64,000 bases of DNA, taken from contig CP051141.1 in NCBI GenBank assembly GCA_001592805.2, forward strand, positions 2,480,001 through 2,544,000, written 5' to 3'. Origin of the DNA: Peltaster fructicola (taxonomy: Eukaryota; Ascomycota; Dothideomycetes). This document shows, piece after piece, positions 22,501 through 32,529 of this stretch (position 1 is its first letter; the number at the start of each line of letters is the position of its first letter). Under the pieces are notes generated by a model, which worked only from the letters and a program-made list of their open reading frames with translations, did no database searches and had not been told where the DNA came from. The position numbers and the translations under genes were made by a program.

Positions 22501-23005
22501 CAATACATATCTTCAATCAGATGCTGAGGGCAATTTGGTCGTCCTACAGCACGAGCTGGGCAGCTACAGCGAGGAGGCGCGACGACGCTTGCGGGTCACA
22601 TCTGAAATGCTGCTGGGTGAGATGGTCAACCGCATACGGCGCATCGATGTGCAGCCATCACCAGGAGCCGTGATCATTCCTCGGGCCTTCATCGCTACAG
22701 TAGAGGGCAGCATCTACATGTTTGCCTTGATCGCACCCGGGCGGCAGGACCTTCTCATGCGAATGCAGAACAAGATGGCAGAGATCGTGAGTGCGCCTGG
22801 CTCCGTACCGTTCGCCAAGTATCGTGGCTTCAGGAGTAGCGTACGAGATATGGGATCGGAGGGACCTATGCGTTTCGTGGATGGCACACTACTGGAGCGG
22901 TTTTCCGATTGTGACGAAGCAACACAGTTGGAGGTCGTACAGGAACTGGGTGCTGATCTGGAAGAGGTCAGATCTATGATTGAGACCCTCAGGAGGACTC
23001 ATTGA
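19537..23005 (+). CDS. DDB1: DDB1, UV-damaged DNA-binding/CUL4 adaptor
   Basis: Two exons (19537-22209, 22253-23005) with a 43-nt intron encode about 1141 aa, nearly the length of human DDB1 (1140). DDB1 is a three-propeller scaffold linking CUL4 ligases to DCAF receptors in repair and, in fungi, heterochromatin control. Landmarks run in the DDB1 order: the first-blade SLYGRVTLLQRLRP, then LPAPTYGFFVIGETSIAY, LDGGRIFVGSNQGDSQII, the signature VTGSGAFKDGSLRSVR, and C-terminal ALIKTVVIFSLDYD rebuilt across the intron, then GNTIAVSDLMKSLSLI, NLVVLQHE and LLERF. The GSGAFKDGSLR block separates it from CPSF160 and SF3b130. Internal stops are absent. It shares a promoter region with RPC37. Confidence 0.96.
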
Positions 23006-23445
23006 TGACGGTATGTATTATGAAAACCAACGTCAGAAGCCTTGAAACACTTCTCACGATCTGCCCGACTGAGATGGCTCGAGCTGAATGCTGTGCCAGA
23101 GAGCGAGTGCTGAGTTCGAAGCCTGCTGTCTGTCGAAACAGGTCCTTGTGGCTTTGGCGAGGACATCGTCATGGAACCTAGGTCGCTACATCAAGGATCT
23201 ACTTGCTGTCGGTCGTGTTTGTCCTGAACGCCGAGACAAGAAAATCGTCAAAGGTCTATACTCTTCTTCCGAAGATCTACCAACCATCGGTTGATCTCGT
23301 CGCTGGAGCAGGGACATCATGATATTTTCTCATTACTAGATCAGAGATTCACTACATCTTGAGATCGTCATACTCTATCCATTAATTGAGCATACCTTCA
23401 GGTCTAAAAGTCTATGTCTACACTGTCATCGTGTCTATCAAACAT
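23006..23445. other. Short convergent intergenic region
   Basis: 3' flanks of DDB1 and the MFS gene, AT-richer than the genes. No feature seen. Confidence 0.65.
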
Positions 23446-25182
23446 CTAGTACTTGGCAGAGAACTTGCTTCTTGCTCTGAGCTTGGCTCCATAGTAGTAC
23501 AGGCCGAACAGACCTAGAACACAGGCAGCCGTGAGGCCACCGAGAAGGGATGTCCCAGGACCGATGCCCATACCCAGGTACATCGGTCGTCCATACAGAA
23601 CCGCTGCAAATGCTAAGGAAGATCGTGCAAAGTCGTTTCCTGCGAACAAGCTTGCGGCGTATTGCGGATAGACCCATGGCAGGTAGACGAAGATGCACTG
23701 AAGGACGATGAATACGCCAACAGTGAAGATGGCGATGCCGATGACACTGATAATCCAGTGGATTTGACCGTTGCCTGTCCAGCCGAAGATGAACAACCCC
23801 ACTGGTAGGAGTATCGATGCAAAGAGAGCGGGTATCAACCTTCGCTCAGGAAGTCCGGGACCATTCTTCTTCATGTCAGGATCAATCACCCAGTGGAGGT
23901 AGCTGTAGTATATAGCGATGGCGATGACAACTGCGACAATGATCGACAAGAATGCCAGACCAAGTTCGCCCAGGCTGAATCCATAGCGCTCGACGTACAC
24001 GATTGGAAATGCCTCGAAGAATGAGTAGTAGATGCCATAGACCAGTGCAGTGTAGAAGGTGACATAGGCGATAGCGGGATCCAGGATAATCAGTGCAAAG
24101 GGCCGGACAAGCGCCTCAAAGGCAATGCTTCGTGCAGACATGTTTGCCTGGTCGATTTCGCTCTTGGACTTCAAGTTCTGGTTACCAGTGAGTTTACGCA
24201 ACCGCTGAGCTTTGCGTAGAAGAATGTTTGGTGCATAGGTCTCCGGCAAGAAGAACAGCATGGAGATGAAGATGGGACCTCCAAGCCAGAGAATCTCCCA
24301 TAGACTCCATCGCCAGTTCTCAGCAGCCACACTGAAGCCTGAGATCGTGGGCCCGAGAGCTGGGCCACATGTTGCGGCGAAAGCCCATAGACAGATCATG
24401 TACGGCAGTTGAGCAAGATCATAGAGATCACTGAGTGAGGCACCACCTGTTGCGAGGCATGGCGAGCCGAAGAAGCCTTGCAGAAATCTGGTCACGAGGA
24501 GGCCCGCAAACGTAGGTGTGAGTGGTGCAGCGACTGAAAGTGCCACGAAGATGCCCATCGTGAGGATGTATGGAGGATTCCGTCCGATGGCTGGTATCTC
24601 GGACAGGGGACTCCAAAGGATTGGTCCGATTCCGTACGCAAGAACGTAGAGAGCGAGACCTAATGATGCGGCGACGGTGCCGACACCGAACTCATCCTGC
24701 ACGCCCTGGACTGATGGTGTATAGATTGCAGAGCCCATATACACAGCGAGAGTGTAGATGTAGATCTGCAGACTCGCAACTGTCTTCCTTGTTGTCGACC
24801 AATTCAAGGGATTCTCCGGATCATCTGTGCTGTAGAAGTCGATCAGGATATGTCCATCCTTCGTCTTGGTGGGCGCAAGTGAGCCACCACCCATGCTCTG
24901 CCTTGTGGTTGCTTTCTCTAGATCGTGTTCTGAAGCCTCAAGCTCACCAGCTGGTCGGTAAGGTTGTTCAGCATCTTCGAGGCCTTCTTTCTCGACATCA
25001 GATGATGCAACACTTCTGGAACTCTTTACGGAAGATGTGTCTTGTGCTGGCTTGATCGTGTCCAGGTTCTGGTACTCTGGAGGCAGTACGAAACCTGGCA
25101 TCTCTTCTGGATAGCGCAGGACACGATTCTTGGTGATCCATCGGATCAGCTGGCCGACCGGTGCGTCTCGTATCAACGACAT
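23446..25182 (-). CDS. MFS transporter, DHA1 multidrug type
   Basis: Intronless, 578 aa. The first 140 residues are cytosolic, with GQLIRWITKNRVLRYPEE, typical of fungal CaMDR1/FLU1-type drug:H+ antiporters, and an acidic linker. The family's PENPLNWSTTRK block leads into helix 1. About twelve hydrophobic helices follow; motif A appears as SPLSEIPAIGRN between helices 2 and 3, and motif C-like GPALGPTISGF lies in helix 5. Helix 4 region has the conserved RFLQGFFGSPCLATGG. The central loop after NILLRKAQRLRK is cytosolic. These proteins export azoles, benomyl, cycloheximide or secondary metabolites; the substrate here cannot be told from sequence. It is divergent from ASA1, with 652 bp between them. 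Confidence 0.93.
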   Translation of the reverse strand: MSLIRDAPVGQLIRWITKNRVLRYPEEMPGFVLPPEYQNLDTIKPAQDTSSVKSSRSVASSDVEKEGLEDAEQPYRPAGELEASEHDLEKATTRQSMGGGSLAPTKTKDGHILIDFYSTDDPENPLNWSTTRKTVASLQIYIYTLAVYMGSAIYTPSVQGVQDEFGVGTVAASLGLALYVLAYGIGPILWSPLSEIPAIGRNPPYILTMGIFVALSVAAPLTPTFAGLLVTRFLQGFFGSPCLATGGASLSDLYDLAQLPYMICLWAFAATCGPALGPTISGFSVAAENWRWSLWEILWLGGPIFISMLFFLPETYAPNILLRKAQRLRKLTGNQNLKSKSEIDQANMSARSIAFEALVRPFALIILDPAIAYVTFYTALVYGIYYSFFEAFPIVYVERYGFSLGELGLAFLSIIVAVVIAIAIYYSYLHWVIDPDMKKNGPGLPERRLIPALFASILLPVGLFIFGWTGNGQIHWIISVIGIAIFTVGVFIVLQCIFVYLPWVYPQYAASLFAGNDFARSSLAFAAVLYGRPMYLGMGIGPGTSLLGGLTAACVLGLFGLYYYGAKLRARSKFSAKY

Positions 25183-25834
25183 CGTACTTCGTTATGATCG
25201 GACGATTTGTGGACAAGCAAACAAGGCTGAGAAGGAAACAGGAGAATGATCTGTCCATCTACCGTCTCCAACCGCCATTATTATATTTCTCTGAGGTACT
25301 GCGAACTCCATTGCTAAACGCCGAGATGCTTTGTTATCTCCCAGCATACAGATGAGTCAAAGTGAGCTTCACTGCATATGGGCATTAGTGACGCGACTGC
25401 GACAGAAAGTCTCCGACGGACAGACTCTGTGGACGAAGTAAAGTGCTTACTCAGAAGCCTGCCGATCTGGCAAAGTAGTTCCTCCGGTGTTACATATCAG
25501 AGCACGCCACTGGATTGACGTGATCTCTGATTGGCTACGAGCCGTGTTGATACCGGTGAGACGAATTAGGTGATCGGTGCATACTGCATACTGTATTCGA
25601 GCAACGATGACGAAGAAGCTCTGCACTCCTGTGAGCTCAAATGTCAAGCGATAGAGCAAGCCTACGGAGAGTCGAACCGTGTGTTATCGAGACTTTTCGT
25701 CCAAAACACCAAGCGTCCTGGCTTCATTGCCTGTGAAGCATTGCTCAGTCTAGTGATCATGGATTTATAACACAATCTGCATCGGTAGCCTGCTTTCGAC
25801 ACGACTTCCTGAGTAAACTTGTGATGCAGCACGG
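25183..25834. promoter_or_regulatory. Divergent MFS-ASA1 intergenic region
   Basis: 652 bp between opposite start codons, enough for regulated transcription of the transporter. No repeated operator motif is evident, and the short open frames (for example 25570-25770) have no coding character. Confidence 0.5.
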
Positions 25835-27017
25835 ATGAATGTCGATACTACACACGTAGTTCAGCAGAGCTCTAGCCTACCACCAGCACAGCCAGCATAC
25901 ATCTTACGAGGACATCAGGCACAAATCCATGCAGTGCATTTCTTCCGCCATAACACACGTCTGCTCACTGGCGATGCTGATGGATGGGTAATACTTTGGA
26001 GCATACCAACCAAGCGAGCAGTCGCAGTATGGCGAGCACACACAAATACTGTCCTTGGCCTCGCAGTTTGGGCGGACGACAAGATTATCACGTAAGTTAA
26101 TGGTCAATAGCACAGGTTCCCATCTGATTATTTGTAGACACGGAAGAGATGGCAAGCTCTGTGTGTGGCAGGTCCGAGAGGAAGATGAGTCGGGATTGTC
26201 CACCACTCTGCCTCTGGATGATGCAGACAGTGAGCGCAGACTACCCTGGCTACTACACAGTATGCTTGTGCATGCACTAAACTTCTGTTCGTTTACGATG
26301 TGTGCTCTACATGATCGGCATCCATCCACAGTTGACAGCATCCTGATCGCTGTGCCAGGTATACAAGACGGATCTATTGCAGTCACAGGCTTGCCGAGCG
26401 AGCGCCGAGTCGCAACCATTCCGCCGCCTCAAGACGTCAAGACCGGCATGATCATGGCTATAGGTCTGCATACTCTTGGCAACGACAATGGCTTCGTGAT
26501 ACTCGCCGGGTACGAGAGTGGACATGCCGCAGTCTTAACACCGGTAGCAGGCACATCAGATTGGAAAGTGATGTACCTGCGAAAGGCGCATTCGCAGCCC
26601 ATAATGTCGCTGGCTGTCGCACACAACTTGGGAGCATTCTTTACCAGCTCGGCAGATGCAGTCCTTGCTCGTCACACTGTCGAGACAGGTACTTTGGAGA
26701 CAATACGAACGAAGCACGCCGGACAGCAGTCTCTGCAAGTGCGATCCGATGAGAAGATCTTGGCAACCGCTGGCTGGGACGGTCGTGTTAGAGTTTACTC
26801 GACAAGGACTATGAAAGAGCTGGCCGTACTGAAGTGGCACAAAGAAGGCTGCTATGCTGTTGCTTTTGCTGAGCTTGACGCTGAGGACGATGCTACAGGC
26901 ACTCTGACGAAGAAAACCACGACTGTGTCAGAGCGACGGCTTGCTGCGGCTAGAGCAACACATTGGCTGGCAGCAGGCAGTAAAGATGGCAAGATCTCAT
27001 TGTGGGAGATTTATTGA
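25835..27017 (+). CDS. ASA1: ASTRA-associated protein 1 (WD40)
   Basis: Two exons (25835-26091, 26138-27017), intron 46 nt, about 378 aa. Asa1 is a WD-repeat partner of the Tel2/ASTRA machinery that matures PIKK kinases. Blade 1 is clear: AYILRGHQAQIHAVHFFRHN, then LLTGDADGWVILWSI and RAVAVWRAHTNTVLGLAVW, the usual Asa1 opening. The intron splits Thr between KIIT and HGRDGKLCVWQV. Later blades include YLRKAHSQPIMSLAV, VRSDEKILATAGWDGRVRVY and the final HWLAAGSKDGKISLWEIY, which ends the protein as in other Asa1 proteins. The stop codon overlaps the PAN6 stop on the other strand by 7 bp. Confidence 0.9.
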
Positions 27018-28108
27018 GGCCGTCCACGAAGGAGGACGATGTTGTCAATCAACCTCACGGGCACCTTGTCGCCTCCCAGACCAAGACGCTCGTCCCTGGA
27101 CACTTCTTCCAATGGCATCATCTTGACGGCGCCGCTCAGAAGTGCACCTCGCTCAACATCTACCTCTTCTATCTCTTCCAGACTATCCGGGTCAGCCAAG
27201 GAGATGTAGTCAACCTCAATCTTGACTCTCTCGAGCGGCCCTAGTGCGTCCTGCTCGACTCTGGATTGATTGGTGACATCCCAAGCTTGTGCGAGGATCT
27301 GGTCTCGCTTCAGCTTACCGGCAGCATAAGCATCAGCAGCAGCGCGTAGTGCTCTGCTTAGCACGATGCCAGCCCTTCGTCTTCGCTCACCAAGATACAC
27401 GTTGCGACTGCTCATGGCGAGACCATCACTTTCGCGCTCAGTTGGCAGGACACGTACTTCGGTGTTGAGGTGGAAGTCTTTGACCATGCGCTTGATGACT
27501 ACGCACTGTTGCGCGTCCTTCTGGCCGAAATAGACTCTCTCGGGCTGCACAATGTTGAAAAGCTTCATGCACACTGTAGCTACACCTCTGAAGAAGACTG
27601 GACGACTCTTGCCTTCGAGAAGGCTCGCCAGAGGAGTGATGGTGACAAACGAGCCAGTGCCCGGCAAGGTTGAGTCAGGAGGGAGAGTTGGGTACATCGC
27701 CTTTGTCGTTGGCGCAAAGACGGCCTCGACCCTGCCACCGGTGGTATTCGACAGCTCAGAATCAAGCGCTTCCAACTGCTTCATGTCGCTGTCCCAGGTC
27801 TTCGGATAACTGTTGAGGTCCTCATTGACGCCAAATTGCGTAGGATTCACATAGATTGTGACAAAGACATGGCTGTTCTCTGCTGCTGCCTGCCGTACGA
27901 GTGATACATGTCCAGCATGGAGTGCTCCCATAGTTGGTACGAGTCCGACAGTGCTGCCATCCAGCAAAAGCTGTCGTCTGTGCTGCCGCAGTGCCTGGAC
28001 ATCTCGGAAAACGTGTATACCGCGACGGTATTGTTTCGAGATTGGATGAGCTCTAGTAAGAAGCAGCAGCCTGCAGATTGACGTTGTGGTTGTGACAGCT
28101 GCAGCCAT
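27011..28108 (-). CDS. PAN6: Pantoate-beta-alanine ligase (pantothenate synthetase)
   Basis: Intronless, 365 aa. It condenses pantoate and beta-alanine using ATP, the last step to pantothenate and coenzyme A. Class I aaRS-like nucleotidyl transferase features are all visible: the HIGH-type motif PTMGALHAGH (residues 58-67), VTIYVNPTQFG with DLNSYPKTWDSD, RPVFFRGVATV, YFGQKDAQQ, and the flexible-loop SDGLAMSSRN. The N-terminal 30 residues (TTSICRLLLLTRAHPISKQYRRG) are Arg/Ser-rich and acid-free, compatible with a mitochondrial presequence, which many fungal orthologs lack or vary. The insert DSELSNTTGGRVEA is a fungal type. Convergent overlap with ASA1; divergent from DBP7 across 297 bp. Confidence 0.96.
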   Translation of the reverse strand: MAAAVTTTTSICRLLLLTRAHPISKQYRRGIHVFRDVQALRQHRRQLLLDGSTVGLVPTMGALHAGHVSLVRQAAAENSHVFVTIYVNPTQFGVNEDLNSYPKTWDSDMKQLEALDSELSNTTGGRVEAVFAPTTKAMYPTLPPDSTLPGTGSFVTITPLASLLEGKSRPVFFRGVATVCMKLFNIVQPERVYFGQKDAQQCVVIKRMVKDFHLNTEVRVLPTERESDGLAMSSRNVYLGERRRRAGIVLSRALRAAADAYAAGKLKRDQILAQAWDVTNQSRVEQDALGPLERVKIEVDYISLADPDSLEEIEEVDVERGALLSGAVKMMPLEEVSRDERLGLGGDKVPVRLIDNIVLLRGRPQ

Positions 28109-28405
28109 GCTTGTTCCTCTCGTCTCAAGGTGGCTCCAGATCTGACGTACGTTGGTGATATGGCAATGACCACAAAGATTCCGACGAGCAGCAAGAGTTT
28201 TCCATCGTGAGTCAGCTCTTCAGCTGCTCAACATGATGACCTCGAGTCTTCAGATGTACGCAGCATACTTGAGACCATGCTGCTCGCGAAAGAAGTCGAA
28301 GTCAAAATATCGCGCTAGGCTGCTTTTGGACAACTAGCAGCCTATGGTCAAGACATTTTCTATCAGAGAATGGCCTTGTCACAATTAACACTCTCGTCCT
28401 TCAAT

Positions 28406-30703
28406 ATGGCGGACGATGGTATGCTGCTCAACTTTGAGCTACCATCTGATGCCTTTGCTCCGAAGCTCAGTTTCAAGGGAGGCAACTGGAAAGATCGCCT
28501 CATAGCTCGGAAGACAGCAGAATGGAGCAGGAAGAAGGCTGTAGAGCGTGCACAAGCAGGATCTGGCGCTGCCACTGCTGACGCCACTACAAGCACTGGA
28601 GAGTCGCCGCAGAAGAGGCAGCGGGTTGCTGCTGCTCCTTCATCAACTGTTGCGCATGGACGTGGCAAAGCGAGTGGTTCATCACACGACTTTGCACCAA
28701 AGGGCATCATATCGTCATTGTTCACATACAACCCTATCTCAACAGCTGACAGCAAGCATGGTGAAGAGGAGGAAGCGAACGATGTCGCGCCCTCCAACGC
28801 TCCGATGAACGATGGTCTGGAATCATTCACACAGCTTGGCGTATCAACGACGATCGCTAATCATCTCGTCAAGAAGATGAACATCAAAGCACCAACTGCT
28901 GTCCAGAGGCAGGCTGTGCAGCATCTATGTTCAAATGTCTCGGATGCATTCATCCAAGCACAAACCGGCTCCGGAAAGACTCTAGCATATCTTTTGCCCA
29001 TCGTTCAGCGCATCTCGGACATGTCCAGACAGATGAAGGACTCCGGCCAGGACTTCAGCCGTGAGAGTGGGTTGTTTGCTATCATCCTGGCGCCCACACG
29101 CGAATTGAGCAAGCAGATAGCCTCCGTGCTCGATACGCTGCTGTCATGCTACCCGTTCATCATCTGTGGATCCGTCATCGGAGGTGAGAAGAAGAAGTCA
29201 GAAAAAGCTCGTCTACGCAAAGGTCTGAATATTCTTGTTGCTACTCCTGGCCGGCTCTCCGACCATCTTGTGCATACCGAGTCAATCGATGTGAGCAGAG
29301 TGCGATGGCTTGTGCTGGACGAAGGAGATCGTCTTATGGAGTTAGGCTTCGAGAACGATATACAAAAGCTCGTCAGCACACTAAACCTGAGAGCGACCAA
29401 GACTCAATCGGTGATCATACCCGGTCTGCCTCCACGACGGACGACAGTGCTTTGCTCTGCAACCATAAAAGCGGATGTCGACAGGCTGCAAAACATCGCT
29501 CTCAAAGATCCTGTCCTGCTTCGAGTCGAGCCAAGCGAGGGAGGTGACATATCATCCGAGAAGGCCTTCTCGGCTCCTGCTCAACTTCGACAGAGTTATG
29601 TTATAGTGCCCGCAAAGCAAAGACTGGTGACACTCGCAGCTGTGCTCAAGCAGACTTTCAGGCGGAAAGGATCGGTCATGAAAGCTATTGTCTTCCTGAG
29701 TTGTGCTGATAGTGTCGACTTTCACTTCGAAATCTTCACGCACCACAAGGCTGACAAGACCGATGGCTCCGAAGAAGTGAAGCCGACCACTCCTACAAAG
29801 CATAACGGCAAGTCAAGCATTCCACAAGGTCAGACTATCTCGGAGCAGCGGACTCACGGGCATGCACCGTACCTGGGCACTCAACAGAACAAGGTCGATG
29901 TATATAGACTGCATGGTTCCTTACCGCAACCGATCAGGACAAGCACACTCAAAGCGTTTTCGCAATCAGAGCTACCAGCAGTTCTGCTTTGCACTGACGT
30001 CGCATCTCGAGGTCTTGATCTGCCTAATATTGAGCTGGTCATTGAGGTCGATCCACCGTTCAGCAAGGACGACCACCTTCATCGTATTGGACGTACAGCT
30101 CGTGCAGGCAATGATGGACGAGCCATGATCTTCTTGCAGCCAGGCTGCGAGGAAGGCTATGTGCAGATCCTAAAGGACACTCAGCCACGTAGCCTTACAG
30201 GACACGACTCGGACGAGCTGCTGAAGAAAGCTTTCACAGAAGCAAAGACAGAGAGCAATGCTGGCATGCCTTGGCAAGATCAAGCTACACAGTGGCAACT
30301 TGAGGTTGAACGATGGGTCGTCGACGATCAGAAGCATCGAGAGCAAGCTATGCGAGCATTTCAGAGCCACGTTCGTGCATATGCTACCCACGTCGCCGCC
30401 GAAAGAGGCATCTTCGATATGAAGCAGCTCCATCTTGGTCATCTCGCGAAAGCGTTTGCCCTTCGAGAGAGACCAGGCGACATCAGGGTGCCTGGACTAC
30501 GGCCTGGTAAAGAGGAGAATGCCAAGGTCGCGGCAAAACGGAAGAGAGACGCTGGCACAAAGAACACGCATGCTAAGGATGAAGCAATGCTCCGTACAGC
30601 ACCCAGTACTGAAACGCCTGATGCAGAACACCAAGCGAGAAGGAAGATGAATGCCAAGGGTCGATCACTAATGGGCGGTGCTTCTGAGTTCAACCTTGGA
30701 TAG
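28406..30703 (+). CDS. DBP7: DEAD-box ribosome-assembly helicase Dbp7
   Basis: Intronless, about 765 aa from the ATG at 28406, where the family N-terminus MADDGMLLNFEL begins; an in-frame ATG 36 bp upstream is less likely. Dbp7 remodels pre-60S particles in the nucleolus. Motifs in order: WKDRLIARK in the basic N-region, Q-motif area AFIQAQTGSGKT (motif I, about 187), PTRELSKQ (Ia), TPGRLSDHL (Ib), the unusual DEGDRLMELGFE (motif II, about 304, DEGD being typical of Dbp7 and Dbp31-type proteins), SAT (III), VLLCTDVASRGLDLP (V) and HRIGRTARAG (VI, about 558). The C-terminus is basic (VAAKRKRDAGTK) and ends GASEFNLG. Confidence 0.95.
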   Translation: MADDGMLLNFELPSDAFAPKLSFKGGNWKDRLIARKTAEWSRKKAVERAQAGSGAATADATTSTGESPQKRQRVAAAPSSTVAHGRGKASGSSHDFAPKGIISSLFTYNPISTADSKHGEEEEANDVAPSNAPMNDGLESFTQLGVSTTIANHLVKKMNIKAPTAVQRQAVQHLCSNVSDAFIQAQTGSGKTLAYLLPIVQRISDMSRQMKDSGQDFSRESGLFAIILAPTRELSKQIASVLDTLLSCYPFIICGSVIGGEKKKSEKARLRKGLNILVATPGRLSDHLVHTESIDVSRVRWLVLDEGDRLMELGFENDIQKLVSTLNLRATKTQSVIIPGLPPRRTTVLCSATIKADVDRLQNIALKDPVLLRVEPSEGGDISSEKAFSAPAQLRQSYVIVPAKQRLVTLAAVLKQTFRRKGSVMKAIVFLSCADSVDFHFEIFTHHKADKTDGSEEVKPTTPTKHNGKSSIPQGQTISEQRTHGHAPYLGTQQNKVDVYRLHGSLPQPIRTSTLKAFSQSELPAVLLCTDVASRGLDLPNIELVIEVDPPFSKDDHLHRIGRTARAGNDGRAMIFLQPGCEEGYVQILKDTQPRSLTGHDSDELLKKAFTEAKTESNAGMPWQDQATQWQLEVERWVVDDQKHREQAMRAFQSHVRAYATHVAAERGIFDMKQLHLGHLAKAFALRERPGDIRVPGLRPGKEENAKVAAKRKRDAGTKNTHAKDEAMLRTAPSTETPDAEHQARRKMNAKGRSLMGGASEFNLG

Positions 30704-30740
30704 ATGATACCACATTACATAAGTTTCCCAAAGATATCTC

Positions 30741-32145
30741 TTATATCTTGCTCGAAGCTGCTGCGACCTCCTTGTCTAGTGGCAGAATATTGGGCTCCGG
30801 ACCCAGCGGAGTGATGGAGTATGGATTGATCTGCTTGTGAGACTTGGTGTAATGGCTCTTGATATGAGTGAACTCTGTGGAGGAGCCAAAGGCTTCGTGA
30901 TTCCAGTATAGGTTGCGGAGCCATCTGGTCAAAGTCAGCAAGGACTTGTTGTCATCATGCTCAACTCACTTGTGTAGCGCTGGATAGCCACTGCGAATGT
31001 CTCGAAGATTGCACTTGAAGTGCTGGACATAGACAGGGTCGAATCGAATGATAGTGGTGTAGAGACGGACATCAGCCTCAGTCACGCGATCGCCATAATA
31101 GAATGGAGCAGCGTTCTTTGCGAGATGGGCCTCCGCTCGGTCGAGGGATTTGAATAGTGTGATCACATTCTTCTCGTATGCTTCTTGTGAGCTGCCACAA
31201 TATCAGTATGTCTTCGACGATGAGTGGTGCTGTGTTTCCTACGTTGCAAAACCTGACTTGTACACGCCTGGCAATCTTAGTGAACGGTTCCCATTCCAGA
31301 CGTGTAAGTCTTACCATTGTTGATGTCGTTGTACGTCCACTCATTTGTCTCTTCAATCTGGGACTGCAGGTCCTTTGGAAACAGATCGATCTTCTTGTAC
31401 TTCTCTGGAAGAAGCTCATCGAACTCGTGGTAGAGCATACGTATGATCTCACTGGACTCGTTGTTGACGATAGTCTTCTTCTTCTTGTCCCACAGGGTTG
31501 GGACAGTGAACCGGCCTGAATAGTCCTTGTCTACGGAGAAGTAGATATCTCGCAAGTGAGTGGCATCTTTGTGCAAAGGATCAGGTGTTGTGTTCTCGCC
31601 TGTGACGTTCTCGTCTGGTGTAGCGAATCGCCATCCTTGCCTTGTCAGCCTCGAGGCTTATGGTATAGCATCAGTGACTTACCTTTCTCAAGCATCTCCC
31701 AATGCACAGATGTGTACGGTAGGATCTCCTCAAGGCCTTTGAGCTTTCGTACGATCAAAACTCGATGGGCTATCCAGCATTAATGTCAAGTCTGTCGAAT
31801 GAGGAGAGCATACATACCCCAGGGGCAAGCATACGAGACATCTGTAACGTATTAGTCTCTTCTGCGTAGAGCTGCAAGGACGGATCCTCACAAAGGTGAT
31901 AACGGTCTTTCTCAGCAGGGAACTCTGCGTCTGGCTTGCTCGAGATCCATGATCTGAAGGCAGATTGCTGTCGCTTGAACTCTCCAGACTTATCAGCCCA
32001 ATTGGTGATACTCTTCTCTCCTTGTTGTGTCTGTAGAGATCAGCATAGCTCATGGCAAGCCCGGCAGACCGACCATGGTTGTGAAGGCTCTGGCGGTACT
32101 TCTTGAGAACAATCTGGTGGTATGCACACGCTGCAATATATACAT
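30741..32145 (-). CDS. ECM4: Glutathionyl-hydroquinone reductase (Xi-class GST, Ecm4/Gto type)
   Basis: Eight exons: 32145-32074, 32030-31892, 31841-31818, 31769-31683, 31635-31315, 31267-31243, 31191-30970, 30924-30741; about 357 aa, near yeast Ecm4. All seven introns are 43-51 nt and every junction keeps frame. Exons 3 and 6 are only 24 and 25 nt. Exon 3 encodes VSYACPW, carrying the catalytic Cys that reduces glutathionyl-quinones; the next exon starts [12 protein letters not shown]. Other family blocks: [47 protein letters not shown] and FKCNLRDI. Exon 1 encodes an Arg-rich acid-free presequence ([20 protein letters not shown]), so the form from 32145 is probably mitochondrial. The second ATG (32076) would give a cytosolic form. 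The first intron has a poor donor, GTCGGT. Confidence 0.93.
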
Positions 32146-32529
32146 GAGTTGATCAGTGCTAATTAAGTGGCATTACTCAGATGTATTGAAAGTGACGTCT
32201 CTAGCAAGTGCTTGATGACGTACAAGGAATCCAGTCGATTGACACATCCACACCATTGACACACTATTCTGAGTCGAACTTAAGTGCTTGTATCTTTTAT
32301 TTCTAAGGCTGATTTGTGATGCAGGCTGCTTCGGAGACACAGTCCAGAGGGCCCTTTAGGCTTCTTGAGTCTCTCAGATTTGCAGGTGGTGAGCTATAGG
32401 CCTTTGAGTATGGATGCGTAGCTCATTTGACATGGACCTTTCAGAGCGTGCTGAAATTTACACAAAGCGACTGTAGAGCCTCACCAAAACTGTGGACAAC
32501 AACAACCGCATGCCATCTACCTAGCTTGT
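32146..32529. other. Intergenic region between IML1 3' end and ECM4 5' end
   Basis: 384 bp serving as IML1 3' flank and ECM4 promoter (both genes on the minus strand). No motif or open frame stands out. Confidence 0.6.
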
